From CAZOOR01 sp964581505 (GTDB taxonomy: Bacteria; Bacteroidota; Ignavibacteria; Kapaibacteriales; UBA2268), in assembly GCA_964581505.1 (NCBI GenBank), contig CAZOOR010000018.1, forward strand, positions 1 to 37,786: a stretch of 37,786 nt of DNA, in the 5' to 3' direction. The stretch's first letter is position 1. Every line of letters starts with the position of its first letter. The translations under genes and the position numbers were made by a program. The notes under the pieces were generated by a model. It was not told the origin of the DNA and made no database searches. It was given only the letters and a program-made list of their open reading frames with translations. Of this stretch, positions 26,509 through 34,746 are shown piece after piece.

Positions 26509-26536
26509 AAACCGCATCCTTTAGGGTGCGGTTTTT
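26509..26536. terminator. Terminator-like hairpin in the repeat region
   Basis: AAACCGCATCC, loop TTTA, GGGTGCGGTTT with one G-T pair, then T. It is not next to a gene end, so it may belong to a repeat. A related stem with the AACCGCA/TGCGGTT core lies at 37589-37622. Confidence 0.55.
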
Positions 26537-26652
26537 ACAACAAAAACGTTCGTCATGCTGAACGAAGTGAAGACCGCCGAAGGTAGCGGCGAAGCCAATC
26601 CATTCCATAATGTTAAAGTGTATGATGTGTGCTTGGTAATGTGGTTTTATCC

Positions 26653-26750
26653 TCCCCCGCCTACTCCGCAGGTACTCCCTCCGAAGGGGTACATATTCGT
26701 CTTGATGTTTCGGGTTTGGCGGCAAGATGTATAAGTTTGTGAAAATGTAA
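26653..26750 (+). pseudogene. T9SS sorting-domain remnant with internal deletion
   Basis: Reading from 26665 gives SAGTPSEGVHIRLDVSGLA and then a frameshift; the last codons (26727-26750) in another frame spell KMYKFVKM and TAA. Compared with the intact tail at 37671-37786, about ten codons (AGVYFVRVGG) are missing. No upstream coding sequence joins it, so it is a stranded fragment. Confidence 0.7.
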
Positions 26751-26808
26751 AGTCAGGATTCAGGGGTCGGGGGTCAGGGGAACAGGCGAACACCTGTTGA
26801 GGAGAGAT

Positions 26809-26845
26809 AGCCCCCTCTCGGGAGGGGGTTTGGGGGTGGGTTAAA
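26809..26845. repeat. 37-bp palindromic repeat, copy 1
   Basis: Contains the hairpin CCCCCTC-TCGG-GAGGGGG followed by TTTGGGGGTGGGTTAAA. It is identical over 37 bases to the copy at 32119-32155. Confidence 0.9.
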
Positions 26846-26985
26846 AACAGCTGACCACCAAACCGCACCTTGAAGGCTCCGGTCTTTTATTATGCCTTTT
26901 CTACTCGCTCCCGGGAGGGGGTTCAGGAGTAGTAAACAGCCTGTTCTCCCAGAGTGTAACTATTATTTCAAACAAATTTTCTAAA

Positions 26986-28113
26986 TTAGAGCCATTTGTC
27001 ATTATCGCTTTCGCGTATTTGCTTGACGCATTGCTTGACTTCTTGCACTCTATCTTTCGGACATACAAGTACGGCATCATCGGTAACGACAATAACGAAA
27101 TTATTCAGTCCAATACCCGCAACAATAATTTTATTATCTGTGGATTGATTGATTATTGTGGAGTTTGCTACATCGTGTAGCGAAGTAATACCTTCTATGA
27201 TGTTCCCATTTTTATTCTTCTTCTTAATACGGTCGAGCGAGTCCCATGAACCTATATCGTCCCAATCGAAAAGCGCCTTTGCTACTACTACATTATCTGC
27301 TTTTTCCATCAAGCCGAAATCAATTGAAATGTCAGGAAATTTCTCAAAGATATCCGCTACATAATTGAACGCATTTTTATGAGCGATATTTGTTTTGCCA
27401 ACGGAAAGCTTGCTCATTTCATCTATTTTACTTCCAACTGCCGGAAGATGCTTCTTCATCTGTTCAATAAATACGTCCAACCGCCAAAAGAACATTCCAC
27501 TATTCCATAGATAATTGCCTGCTTCGAGATATTGACTAGCAAGAGGAAGTTCGGGTTTTTCATGGAATTTAACAACAGGGAGAATTTCCGGTTTGTTTTT
27601 TTCTGTGGAAAAACGCTCGTTAATTTCTATATACCCGTAACCGGTTTCGGGTCTAGAAGGTATTATACCAATTGTTGCAATGGCACTATTTTTTTCGACA
27701 AATTCGAGAGTAGTAGCGATAGTTTCAGCAAAGCCTTCGTCCGGTTTGATTGATTGGTCGGCAGTCAATACAGCAATAGAAATTTCTTCACGCTTGTACT
27801 CAGGCGAATATTTTGCTTCAATAAATGAAGCGGCAAGTGCGAGACAAGGAGCCGTATTTCTTTTAAATGGTTCTGCCAAAATATTTTCCGGTGGTAATAA
27901 TGGAATAGCCGCACGGATTGGCTCCAACAGAAGTTCACTCGTAATAATAAAAATATCATCGGGTGGAATTACCGGTAAAATTCTATTGAGAGATTGCTCA
28001 AGCATCATCTTATCCGATTCGAGGGATAATAATTGTTTAGGCTTCCTCTTTCTGCTCAATGGCCAAAATCTTTCGCCCGAGCCGCCCGCCATAATTACTG
28101 CTGTTCTTTTCAT
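26986..28113 (-). CDS. manC: Mannose-1-phosphate guanylyltransferase
   Basis: A 375-residue nucleotidyltransferase making GDP-mannose from mannose-1-phosphate and GTP. The pyrophosphorylase signature MAGGSGERFWPLSR is at residues 8-21, followed by KPKQLL. FHEKPE (about 181-186), NSGMFFW and the DWDDIGSWDSL region are typical of the ManC/RfbM family. Only the transferase domain is present; the phosphomannose isomerase domain of the longer ManC proteins is missing. The start lies 2 bases after the stop of the subtilisin-like gene, so the two share a transcript, which is an odd pairing. GDP-mannose would feed surface glycans or glycosylation of exported proteins. Confidence 0.95.
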   Translation of the reverse strand: MKRTAVIMAGGSGERFWPLSRKRKPKQLLSLESDKMMLEQSLNRILPVIPPDDIFIITSELLLEPIRAAIPLLPPENILAEPFKRNTAPCLALAASFIEAKYSPEYKREEISIAVLTADQSIKPDEGFAETIATTLEFVEKNSAIATIGIIPSRPETGYGYIEINERFSTEKNKPEILPVVKFHEKPELPLASQYLEAGNYLWNSGMFFWRLDVFIEQMKKHLPAVGSKIDEMSKLSVGKTNIAHKNAFNYVADIFEKFPDISIDFGLMEKADNVVVAKALFDWDDIGSWDSLDRIKKKNKNGNIIEGITSLHDVANSTIINQSTDNKIIVAGIGLNNFVIVVTDDAVLVCPKDRVQEVKQCVKQIRESDNDKWL

Positions 28114-28115
28114 AT

Positions 28116-31100
28116 CTATCTGACAATTGATATTTTTTTGAAAAATTTCTTTTTATTTGTTTCAAAAATAATAATATATGTTCCTTGCATAATATCGGAA
28201 ATATCCAATATTTGTGATTGTGCATCGGGAAATGTTTTGAGTCTCTGTCCTTGCATATCAACAATATAGCATTTTGTAAAAATAAATTGATGTGCCGATA
28301 CGGTAATAAGGGAGTGTGCAGGATTTGGTGAAAGAATAATGTCCGCCGGCAGTTCATCTGTGTTTTCAACTGAAGCCGGCTTTTTGCCATAACCAATTAA
28401 ATTAATTTTGATACTGTGCGGCTCGGCATCTGAACTAATATTCAAAACTGCTGTTCTCTGTCCTTCTTTTTCCGGCTTAAATTTAACTCTTATTGAGACA
28501 GTGTTTTCAGGTTCTACAACATCTCTAAGTGTTCCGTAAAATTTAAACTCGTCAGAGCTAACACCTGCGTCAGGAACAATTTCCTGCGTCAGGCGAGCTG
28601 GGACATTACCCTTATTCTCAATAGTTGCCGCACCTAATTCGAAACGACCGAAAATAGTTGTATCGAATTTAATTGTTGTCGCCGAAATCAATTCGATTTT
28701 TCTTATTGGATTTTTCGGTAAGTAAGTAAAATCCAAATAAGAAATAGAGTTGCCGATATCCCACATACGCATTTTGCTAATCGGCACGTCCACTGCGGCA
28801 CCAATTACTGAATTGCCGTGATATTTGCTAAGCACAGGGTTCCAAGTAGCACCGTTATCTTTTGTATCATAAATCTGTCCGGCAGAGCAAAGCATATAGA
28901 TTCTGCCGGCTTTGGGATTTGTAAAGAAATAAATCGGATTGATTTTATTTGCCGAAAAATCATATCTATTCTTGAGCCAAGTAGCACCGCCGTTTGATGT
29001 GGAAGCAATATATTTATTAGTAGAACCATTCTCGGAATATACGGCAAGCCCATTGTTGTCATCTAATATTGCAACAGCCCATATCTGTCCGGCGCCATTA
29101 ATTGTAGAAGCACTCCAGTTTCTCCCTTTATCTTTCGAGCGAATAATACGTCCTTTATTTGTGCCGAACCAAATGGAATTATCCTGATAGAAGCCGCAGC
29201 CGGCAAGACCGGACTCATCGGCTAGTGGTGGCGGTATTGCTTGGGGTTGTTTCCAAGTAGTTCCACCGTTATTACTAAGGGCAATTCCCCATTTCCCGTT
29301 TTTTGGGTCGCCGAGGAATACTCCTTTATGCTCATCATAGAAATGAATAGTATTAATAAATGTAGTAATATTAGTAACGCTAACGGCAGTCCATTTGCTT
29401 CCACCATTAACGGTTTTTTGCACTGTTGCCGATTTTCCGTTTTTATCGCTTGTACCGACCCATGCTATATTAGCATCAAAGGCATCAACGCAAAAAGCGT
29501 ATTCGGAAGATAAGCCTTTGCTGGAAGTAATACCATTGCTGTATTTATAAAATCCGCCATTATTGCCGAACATACCACCATAGCCAACTGCCCAAAGTAC
29601 GTTGCGTTGTGGTGCCGAAGCACCAATCCATTTAGGAACAAACAAGTCGGGAAGTGATGATTTTTGAGATAATTTATTGTCTGTTGTAATTTTAACCGGG
29701 ATTTTTACAAGTTGATAATCCTTGTAATTACTTGCTTCTATTGTAACAAGAATTGAGGCTTGCCCCTCGTACCAAGGATTGGTTTTTAACAATTGCAAAG
29801 CAAGACTAACTTTTTTCTTCTGCATATTCCCCAAATTGCCGACATTGATTGTCTTTGTATTGATGCTAATGAAATTATTCTGAGGTTCTATTTTTAATAT
29901 AACATTACCGGCAGGTGCAAGATAATTCGTTACTTCAAGACTAATTACAATAGGTTCGTAGTTTTTCAGTGCATCGCCCGAGCCGAGAATAACATCACTA
30001 ATTTCGATGCCCGGTATGCTTGGACCGCCATTTGTACGATTATAATTTAATGCTCTAAATGCGTTCAGTCTTCCATAATAATATGGTCTCAATGATGGGG
30101 TAGTCGTAACTACATTTTCGGAAGTAGAGCGTAATTGATGAATTATTTGTCTGGGAGTCCAATCTTTGTGTAGGGCTTTGACCAATGCCGCCACACCGGC
30201 AGTAATAGGGCTAGCCATTGATGTACCGCTATTATATTTGTATTTGTTTTTCGGGACTGTTGAATAAATGCCTTGACCGGGTGTATATACAGTAGTAATT
30301 AATCCCCAGTTAGAAAAACTTGCTTTGCGATTATTCGAGCGTGTAGCACCGACTGCAAGCACATTGTCGTATCCAGCCGGGTAGAACTCACCATTGTCGA
30401 TATTCTTACCGTCATTGCCGGTAGCAACGACAACAAGACAGCCCTTTGCAACGGCATTATTAATTACATCTTGACCGACAGGACTGTATCCCCCGCCGCC
30501 CCAGCTACAATTGATAATATCTACACCGAGATTAGCGGCATAAGTAATAGCATCATAACCACGAAAAATACCGCGAATATTCTTATCCGAAGAACATTTT
30601 ATTGGAACAATTTTTGTTTTGAAGCCGGCACCGGCTACACCTTTTTTATTGTCTGTAACCGCCGAAGCACAGCCGGCAACATGAGTCCCATGCGTATTGG
30701 CGGAAGAAGTCCCGGGATTAGTCGGATTATTGTCTTCCTTCCAACGTCCATAAGCAATATCCGTTTGGCTGACATTACCTACAAAATCCCAACCCCTGAC
30801 ATCATCAATTTTTCCGTTGCTGTCATCATCAATATTATTATTAGGAATTTCTTTTGGATTTGTCCAGATATTTGCCGCCAAATCCTGATGTTCCCAATCG
30901 GTTCCTGTATCTACAATTCCAATGACAACCTGAGTGCTGCCTTTTGTAATGTCCCATGCTTCTTTCAGTTTCATATTCTTGATGAACCATTGTTTGTTTA
31001 TGCTCGGGTCATTAGGAGAGAAAACGGGCTGATAGATAAAAATAGGAACTGCATATTCCACTTCAGGATTTTCCATAAGTCTGCGGCATACATCATAGGG

Positions 31101-31520
31101 ATTTATATTGCTTTTGTAATGTATTTCGAGTATGCGGTCAATACCGAAAGGTTCCGGTTGCAGAGGTGTATCGCCTTTTGGTTTTGCAAAGGGAGTGCTA
31201 ACCATTTGAATTTCCAAGTCATTCAAATCGACCATTAAGGTAGATGAATAGATAGAGTTTGTGTTTTTATCAATACTAACACGTTGCTTAGTTTTGATAT
31301 GAATTGAATTAGGTAAATACTTATCCGAAGTAAGATATGGAATATTGATTATTTTTGCCGCTTTATGTTCTCCATTGACCTCATCACCGGGAATATAAAT
31401 ACTGTAAGCATAATTCTTGTTAGCTCCTGCAATCAATGAATTAGAGGCGGCTTTATATTCCGAATAAAGAGATTGGCTAATTAACAGTGTTATTAATACA
31501 TATAGTCTTAATATTCGCAT
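28116..31520 (-). CDS. T9SS-exported subtilisin-like protease with beta-propeller
   Basis: A 1134-residue secreted protease. Signal peptide 1-20; a prodomain-like region to about 175; peptidase S8 domain about 195-490 with the triad Asp204 (GIVDTGTDWEHQD), His277 (NTHGTHVAG) and Ser434 (SGTSMASP). After an Ig-like stretch comes a propeller region of about 300 residues with BNR/Asp-box repeats such as NNGGTTW, DKGRNW and NGGATW. An ASH/Ig-like domain follows (about 960-1045, VRVKFKPEKEGQRTAVLNI), then a type A T9SS sorting domain starting ILSPNPAH and ending with a basic tail. GGAG lies 6 bases before the ATG. It is probably anchored at the cell surface and degrades extracellular protein. The transcript continues into manC. 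Confidence 0.93.
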   Translation of the reverse strand: MRILRLYVLITLLISQSLYSEYKAASNSLIAGANKNYAYSIYIPGDEVNGEHKAAKIINIPYLTSDKYLPNSIHIKTKQRVSIDKNTNSIYSSTLMVDLNDLEIQMVSTPFAKPKGDTPLQPEPFGIDRILEIHYKSNINPYDVCRRLMENPEVEYAVPIFIYQPVFSPNDPSINKQWFIKNMKLKEAWDITKGSTQVVIGIVDTGTDWEHQDLAANIWTNPKEIPNNNIDDDSNGKIDDVRGWDFVGNVSQTDIAYGRWKEDNNPTNPGTSSANTHGTHVAGCASAVTDNKKGVAGAGFKTKIVPIKCSSDKNIRGIFRGYDAITYAANLGVDIINCSWGGGGYSPVGQDVINNAVAKGCLVVVATGNDGKNIDNGEFYPAGYDNVLAVGATRSNNRKASFSNWGLITTVYTPGQGIYSTVPKNKYKYNSGTSMASPITAGVAALVKALHKDWTPRQIIHQLRSTSENVVTTTPSLRPYYYGRLNAFRALNYNRTNGGPSIPGIEISDVILGSGDALKNYEPIVISLEVTNYLAPAGNVILKIEPQNNFISINTKTINVGNLGNMQKKKVSLALQLLKTNPWYEGQASILVTIEASNYKDYQLVKIPVKITTDNKLSQKSSLPDLFVPKWIGASAPQRNVLWAVGYGGMFGNNGGFYKYSNGITSSKGLSSEYAFCVDAFDANIAWVGTSDKNGKSATVQKTVNGGSKWTAVSVTNITTFINTIHFYDEHKGVFLGDPKNGKWGIALSNNGGTTWKQPQAIPPPLADESGLAGCGFYQDNSIWFGTNKGRIIRSKDKGRNWSASTINGAGQIWAVAILDDNNGLAVYSENGSTNKYIASTSNGGATWLKNRYDFSANKINPIYFFTNPKAGRIYMLCSAGQIYDTKDNGATWNPVLSKYHGNSVIGAAVDVPISKMRMWDIGNSISYLDFTYLPKNPIRKIELISATTIKFDTTIFGRFELGAATIENKGNVPARLTQEIVPDAGVSSDEFKFYGTLRDVVEPENTVSIRVKFKPEKEGQRTAVLNISSDAEPHSIKINLIGYGKKPASVENTDELPADIILSPNPAHSLITVSAHQFIFTKCYIVDMQGQRLKTFPDAQSQILDISDIMQGTYIIIFETNKKKFFKKISIVR

Positions 31521-31711
31521 ACATTACTCCAAGTTTTTCATTATTTAATATCTTTACAATTTACAAAAATTTTCTAACATATTAAGATTAATTTGTGGCG
31601 ATAAACAAAAGATAATTATTATTAAAAAAATTTAAGAGTGTTATAATAATAATTGATAGTAAACGTAATTAATGGTGTAATAGGTAGTATTTATAAATAT
31701 ATGGAGAAGAA

Positions 31712-32020
31712 ATGAAGAATTTCGCAAAAAATCTAACAATGCTTATAGCCGCAATTATATTTACGGCATCGACTGTATTTGCTGATGGTTTAACGGATAA
31801 ATCTAAAAAAGAGTGCTGTGGTGGAAAAGCAAAAATGGAAAACTGCAAACAAAAAGAGAAATGTAAATCTCACAAAGATTGCAAAGCAGACAAAAAATGC
31901 AAATCAAAAGAAGAATGCAAATCTCACAAAGATTGCAAGGCAGATAAAAAATGCCAAGATAAAGATGCTAAATGCTGTAAAGGCAAGAAATCCTCAAAGG
32001 ATTGCGGCAAATCCAAATAA
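31712..32020 (+). CDS. Secreted Lys/Cys-rich repeat protein
   Basis: A 102-residue protein: signal peptide 1-24 (cleavage after TVFA), then about 78 residues dominated by Lys with 12 Cys and several Asp/Glu. Cys are spaced in patterns such as CKSHKDCKADKKC, and a unit of 18 residues (54 bases, 31862-31915 and, in part, 31916-31955) is repeated. No aromatic residues occur in the mature part. GGAG precedes the ATG and a terminator follows the stop. I do not recognise a family; the composition suggests metal binding or disulfide-linked structure in the periplasm, by analogy with metallothionein-like proteins only. Confidence 0.75.
   Translation: MKNFAKNLTMLIAAIIFTASTVFADGLTDKSKKECCGGKAKMENCKQKEKCKSHKDCKADKKCKSKEECKSHKDCKADKKCQDKDAKCCKGKKSSKDCGKSK
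31862..31955 (+). repeat. 54-bp coding tandem repeat
   Basis: The segment starting 31862 recurs at 31916 with few changes (e.g. GCAAAGCAGAC to GCAAGGCAGAT), the second copy being incomplete. It encodes the repeated CKSHKDCKADKKC block of the Lys/Cys-rich protein, suggesting recent duplication inside the gene. Confidence 0.85.
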
Positions 32021-32042
32021 GCGATTTATATTCTGATACATG

Positions 32043-32076
32043 AACGGAGCGGCTTCCAGCTGTTCCGTTTTTTTTT
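32043..32076 (+). terminator. Terminator after the Lys/Cys-rich gene
   Basis: AACGGAGCGGCT and AGCTGTTCCGTT pair with a few mismatches around a short loop and are followed by nine T, an intrinsic terminator 22 bases after the stop codon. Confidence 0.75.
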
Positions 32077-32118
32077 GCGACAAACTTCCGAAGGTAGGAC
32101 GGGCTGTTCGGCTGTTTA

Positions 32119-32155
32119 AGCCCCCTCTCGGGAGGGGGTTTGGGGGTGGGTTAAA
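32119..32155. repeat. 37-bp palindromic repeat, copy 2
   Basis: Identical to 26809-26845, with the CCCCCTC/GAGGGGG hairpin and the TTTGGGGGTGGG flank. Both copies lie in the same orientation in the window. Confidence 0.9.
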
Positions 32156-32185
32156 GAATATGAAACAGCCGGAGCTATCAAGAGT

Positions 32186-32292
32186 ATCTACATCGCTAGG
32201 TTAAAGAGAAAGCAAGTACAGCCGGAAAACAGCACTGTAACCTAAGCCCCGTAGATGCTTCATTATTATAGCGAAACTCGGGGCTTAAGTTA
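32186..32292 (+). ncRNA. Possible structured RNA with alternative folds
   Basis: Nested helices are visible: ATCTAC (32186-32191) with GTAGAT (32251-32256), enclosing TAGGTTA (32197-32203) with TAACCTA (32238-32244). A competing hairpin pairs 32238-32251 (TAAC, one mismatch, TAAGCCCCG) with 32279-32292. The folds exclude each other. No gene lies downstream on the plus strand, and I recognise no known RNA family, so this could also be decayed repeat DNA. Confidence 0.25.
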
Positions 32293-32301
32293 TCCGATAA
32301 A

Positions 32302-32336
32302 AAAAGAGGCTGTCCCACAAAAGGACAGCCTCTTTT
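32302..32336 (-). terminator. Terminator of hppA
   Basis: AAAAGAGGCTGTCC (32302-32315), loop of 7, GGACAGCCTCTTTT (32323-32336) form a perfect 14-bp stem. On the minus strand it is followed by further T, and it lies 20 bases past the hppA stop. Confidence 0.92.
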
Positions 32337-32356
32337 AAATCAAACAAACAAATGTA

Positions 32357-34546
32357 TTAGATAAGTGTTGCAATAACCAAAGCAACGATTGACATAAGTT
32401 TGATTAGAATATTAATCGAAGGACCAGATGTATCTTTGAACGGGTCGCCAACCGTATCACCAACAACGGCGGCTTTATGAGGTTCGCTACCTTTCTTGTA
32501 TATCGTACCGTTAATATCAACACCTTCTTCAAAAGATTTCTTAGCATTGTCCCAAGCGCCACCGGCATTTGATTGGAAAATAGCCATAAGCACACCAACA
32601 ACCGTAACACCTGCGAGCAAGCCTGCGAGCATTTCAGCACCACCGGCAAAACCAATAATAACAGGAACAATAATAGCCATCAATCCGGGAAGGACCATTT
32701 CACGAATGGCGGCTTTTGTTGAAATTTCAACACATTTGGAATATTCGGCTTTTCCATCAGCGGCTTCATAAACTTTTTGTTCCTCAGCAGTCCACTTACT
32801 ATGGTCATCGCCTTTTTCTTTCATAATTTTAAGAGCGGCTGTCAATTCGGGAATATTTTTAAACTGACGGCGAACTTCTTGAATCATATCCATAGCGGCA
32901 CGTCCGACAGCACCCATAGCCATAGCAGAGAAAACAAAAGGCAGTACACCACCAATAAATAATCCTGCCATAACATTTGCTTTTGAAATGTCAATAGTCT
33001 TGATATGAGCGGCAGTCATAAATGCACCGAACAGAGCAAGAGCGGTAAGAGCGGCAGAACCAATAGCAAAACCTTTTCCGATAGCGGCGGTTGAATTGCC
33101 AACTGCATCAAGTTTGTCCGTACGTTCGCGAACTTCGGGAGGAAGTTCGGACATTTCGGCTAAACCACCTGCATTATCTGCAACAGGACCATAAGCATCA
33201 ACAGCTAGCTGAATACCTGTCGTTGCAAGCATACCGACAGCGGCAATAGCAATACCGTATAAGTTTGCATAATCAAATGAAATAATAATAGCAACGGCAA
33301 TTAGAAGCACCGGAATGGCAGTGGACATCATACCAATACCAAGACCGGCAATGATATTTGTAGCGGCACCTGTTAATGATTGTTCAGCAACTTTCTTTAC
33401 CGGACCTTTGCCCAAACCAGTATAGTATTCGGTAATCATACCAATACCAACACCGGCAACAAGTCCGACTATAGTGGACATAAAGATACCGAATGAAGTA
33501 ATAACTTTCGGATTATCATATAATGGGTCATTAAATACCCATGAAGCGGGAAGCATCCAATTAATAATAAAGTAAGAAGCAATAATCATAACGCCTGCGG
33601 CAAGGAATGTACCTGTATTTAGTGCCGTTTGCGGATTGCCACCTTCTTTTACTTTAACAAAGAAAGTACCGACTATGGAAACAAGAATTCCAACAGCGGC
33701 AAGAATAAGCGGCAAAATAGAAGCCGACATTCCACCGAAAGGAGTATTAGCAAATTCGGGAATAGAGAAAAATGCAGTACCAAGAACCATTGTTCCTATA
33801 ATGGAACCAACATAAGATTCAAAAAGGTCTGCACCCATACCGGCAACATCACCCACATTATCGCCAACATTATCTGCTATTGTTGCGGGGTTCAACGGGT
33901 GGTCTTCGGGAATTCCCGCTTCAACTTTACCGACAAGGTCGGCGCCAACATCAGCGGCTTTCGTATAGATACCACCGCCGACTCTTGCAAAGAGAGCGAT
34001 AGATGAAGCACCAAAAGAAAATCCGGTAACAACGGTAATGACCCTTGACAATGCTTCTTGCGAGTCCGTACCGAACATATTGCTGTATAATATGAAAAGT
34101 GCACTGAGACCTATCACACCAAGCCCAACAACGCCCATACCCATAACGGAGCCACCGGTAAAGGCAACATTAAGAGCCTGATTCAGACCGGTTCTTGCGG
34201 CATTTGTAGTTCTTACATTTGCCTTAGTAGCAACCTTCATACCAATAAATCCGGCTAAACCGGAGCAAAAAGCACCGATGAGGAATGACAATGCGACCAA
34301 GGGCGAAGACGCTTCGCCTAAGCTTGCTCCCTGTATTCCCAAAAGAATTGCAACGATGATAACAAAGATTGCAATAACCTTGTACTCCGCTTTGAGGAAT
34401 GCCATAGCGCCATCAGAAACATATTTGGCAATTTTCTGCATTCGTTCATTACCGGGGTCCTGCTTTGAAACCCATACTGCTTTAATATAAGTAAAAAGCA
34501 GAGCAACCAATCCGGTTGCAGGTACTAAATATAATAATGTGTCCAT
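32357..34546 (-). CDS. hppA: Membrane-bound ion-pumping pyrophosphatase
   Basis: A 729-residue integral membrane enzyme with about 16 helices that couples pyrophosphate hydrolysis to H+ or Na+ export. The catalytic segment DNVGDNVGDVAGMGADLFESY (about 226-246) is complete, as are the GGGIYTKAADVGADLVGK and C-terminal GDTVGDPFKDTSGPS motifs. GNSTAAIGKGFAIGSAAL has Ala where K+-independent enzymes have Lys, so the protein should be of the K+-dependent class; this class contains both Na+ and H+ pumps and I cannot tell which by eye. It is a single gene with its own strong terminator. Confidence 0.96.
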   Translation of the reverse strand: MDTLLYLVPATGLVALLFTYIKAVWVSKQDPGNERMQKIAKYVSDGAMAFLKAEYKVIAIFVIIVAILLGIQGASLGEASSPLVALSFLIGAFCSGLAGFIGMKVATKANVRTTNAARTGLNQALNVAFTGGSVMGMGVVGLGVIGLSALFILYSNMFGTDSQEALSRVITVVTGFSFGASSIALFARVGGGIYTKAADVGADLVGKVEAGIPEDHPLNPATIADNVGDNVGDVAGMGADLFESYVGSIIGTMVLGTAFFSIPEFANTPFGGMSASILPLILAAVGILVSIVGTFFVKVKEGGNPQTALNTGTFLAAGVMIIASYFIINWMLPASWVFNDPLYDNPKVITSFGIFMSTIVGLVAGVGIGMITEYYTGLGKGPVKKVAEQSLTGAATNIIAGLGIGMMSTAIPVLLIAVAIIISFDYANLYGIAIAAVGMLATTGIQLAVDAYGPVADNAGGLAEMSELPPEVRERTDKLDAVGNSTAAIGKGFAIGSAALTALALFGAFMTAAHIKTIDISKANVMAGLFIGGVLPFVFSAMAMGAVGRAAMDMIQEVRRQFKNIPELTAALKIMKEKGDDHSKWTAEEQKVYEAADGKAEYSKCVEISTKAAIREMVLPGLMAIIVPVIIGFAGGAEMLAGLLAGVTVVGVLMAIFQSNAGGAWDNAKKSFEEGVDINGTIYKKGSEPHKAAVVGDTVGDPFKDTSGPSINILIKLMSIVALVIATLI

Positions 34547-34680
34547 AAAACATTACTTCTGTTTGTGAATAATAAATAAATTAGTATCAATATTTTTGTT
34601 TTCTTAAAATTATTATTAATGAACAATAATATATAGATTTTCTAATTCTAACAATCTTAACATTACAAAAATAATAAAAA

Positions 34681-34710
34681 TGCCCGTTCGATAAGCATAT
34701 CAAACAGGCA
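34681..34710 (-). terminator. Terminator of the NTF2-like lipoprotein gene
   Basis: TGCC-GTT-GATA pairs with TATC-AAC-GGCA, with two C-A mismatches and loop AGCA. On the minus strand the stem is followed by TTTTTATTATTTTTG. It lies 36 bases past the stop. Confidence 0.75.
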
Positions 34711-34746
34711 AAATTGATAAAAAATCATTTTGTAATGAAAATGTGT

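Larger units (their letters stand above)
25986..26985. repeat. 1-kb non-coding region dense in dispersed palindromic repeats
   Basis: The segment is locally richer in GC and holds several repeat types: a GGGCTGGGGGTGAGG block (about 25992-26030), a GCCTGACG...GTAGGAATGAC block (26075-26105), an AGGAGAGGTGGCAAAGCG-type block (about 26150-26200), a 10-bp tandem repeat (26333-26376), a terminator-like hairpin (26509-26536), a CATGCTGAACGAAGTGAAG block (about 26552-26570), a T9SS fragment (26653-26750), a 37-bp duplicated palindrome (26809-26845) and a weaker copy (26906-26935). Similar repeats occur between genes in many bacteria. Short reading frames here have the low-complexity look of translated repeats and are not annotated. 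Confidence 0.8.
32021..32356. other. Intergenic region between the Lys/Cys-rich gene and hppA
   Basis: This 336-bp region contains no gene. It holds a terminator (32043-32076), a 37-bp palindromic repeat (32119-32155), a segment with nested and competing helices (32186-32292) and the hppA terminator (32302-32336). The word CGGCTGTT or its complement is repeated through it, as in the 25986-26985 region. Confidence 0.75.

Noticed and set aside
26426..26868. Two minus-strand open frames (99 and 73 codons) in the repeat region
   Set aside because: They consist of repeats and the antisense of a T9SS remnant; composition is unlike real proteins nearby.
30471..31238. 255-codon open frame antisense to the subtilisin-like gene
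   Set aside because: It mirrors a well-supported peptidase S8 domain with its catalytic triad; the antisense text shows no domain.
32155..32300. SRP RNA, tmRNA or 6S RNA
   Set aside because: None of their conserved motifs could be found; only generic helices are visible.
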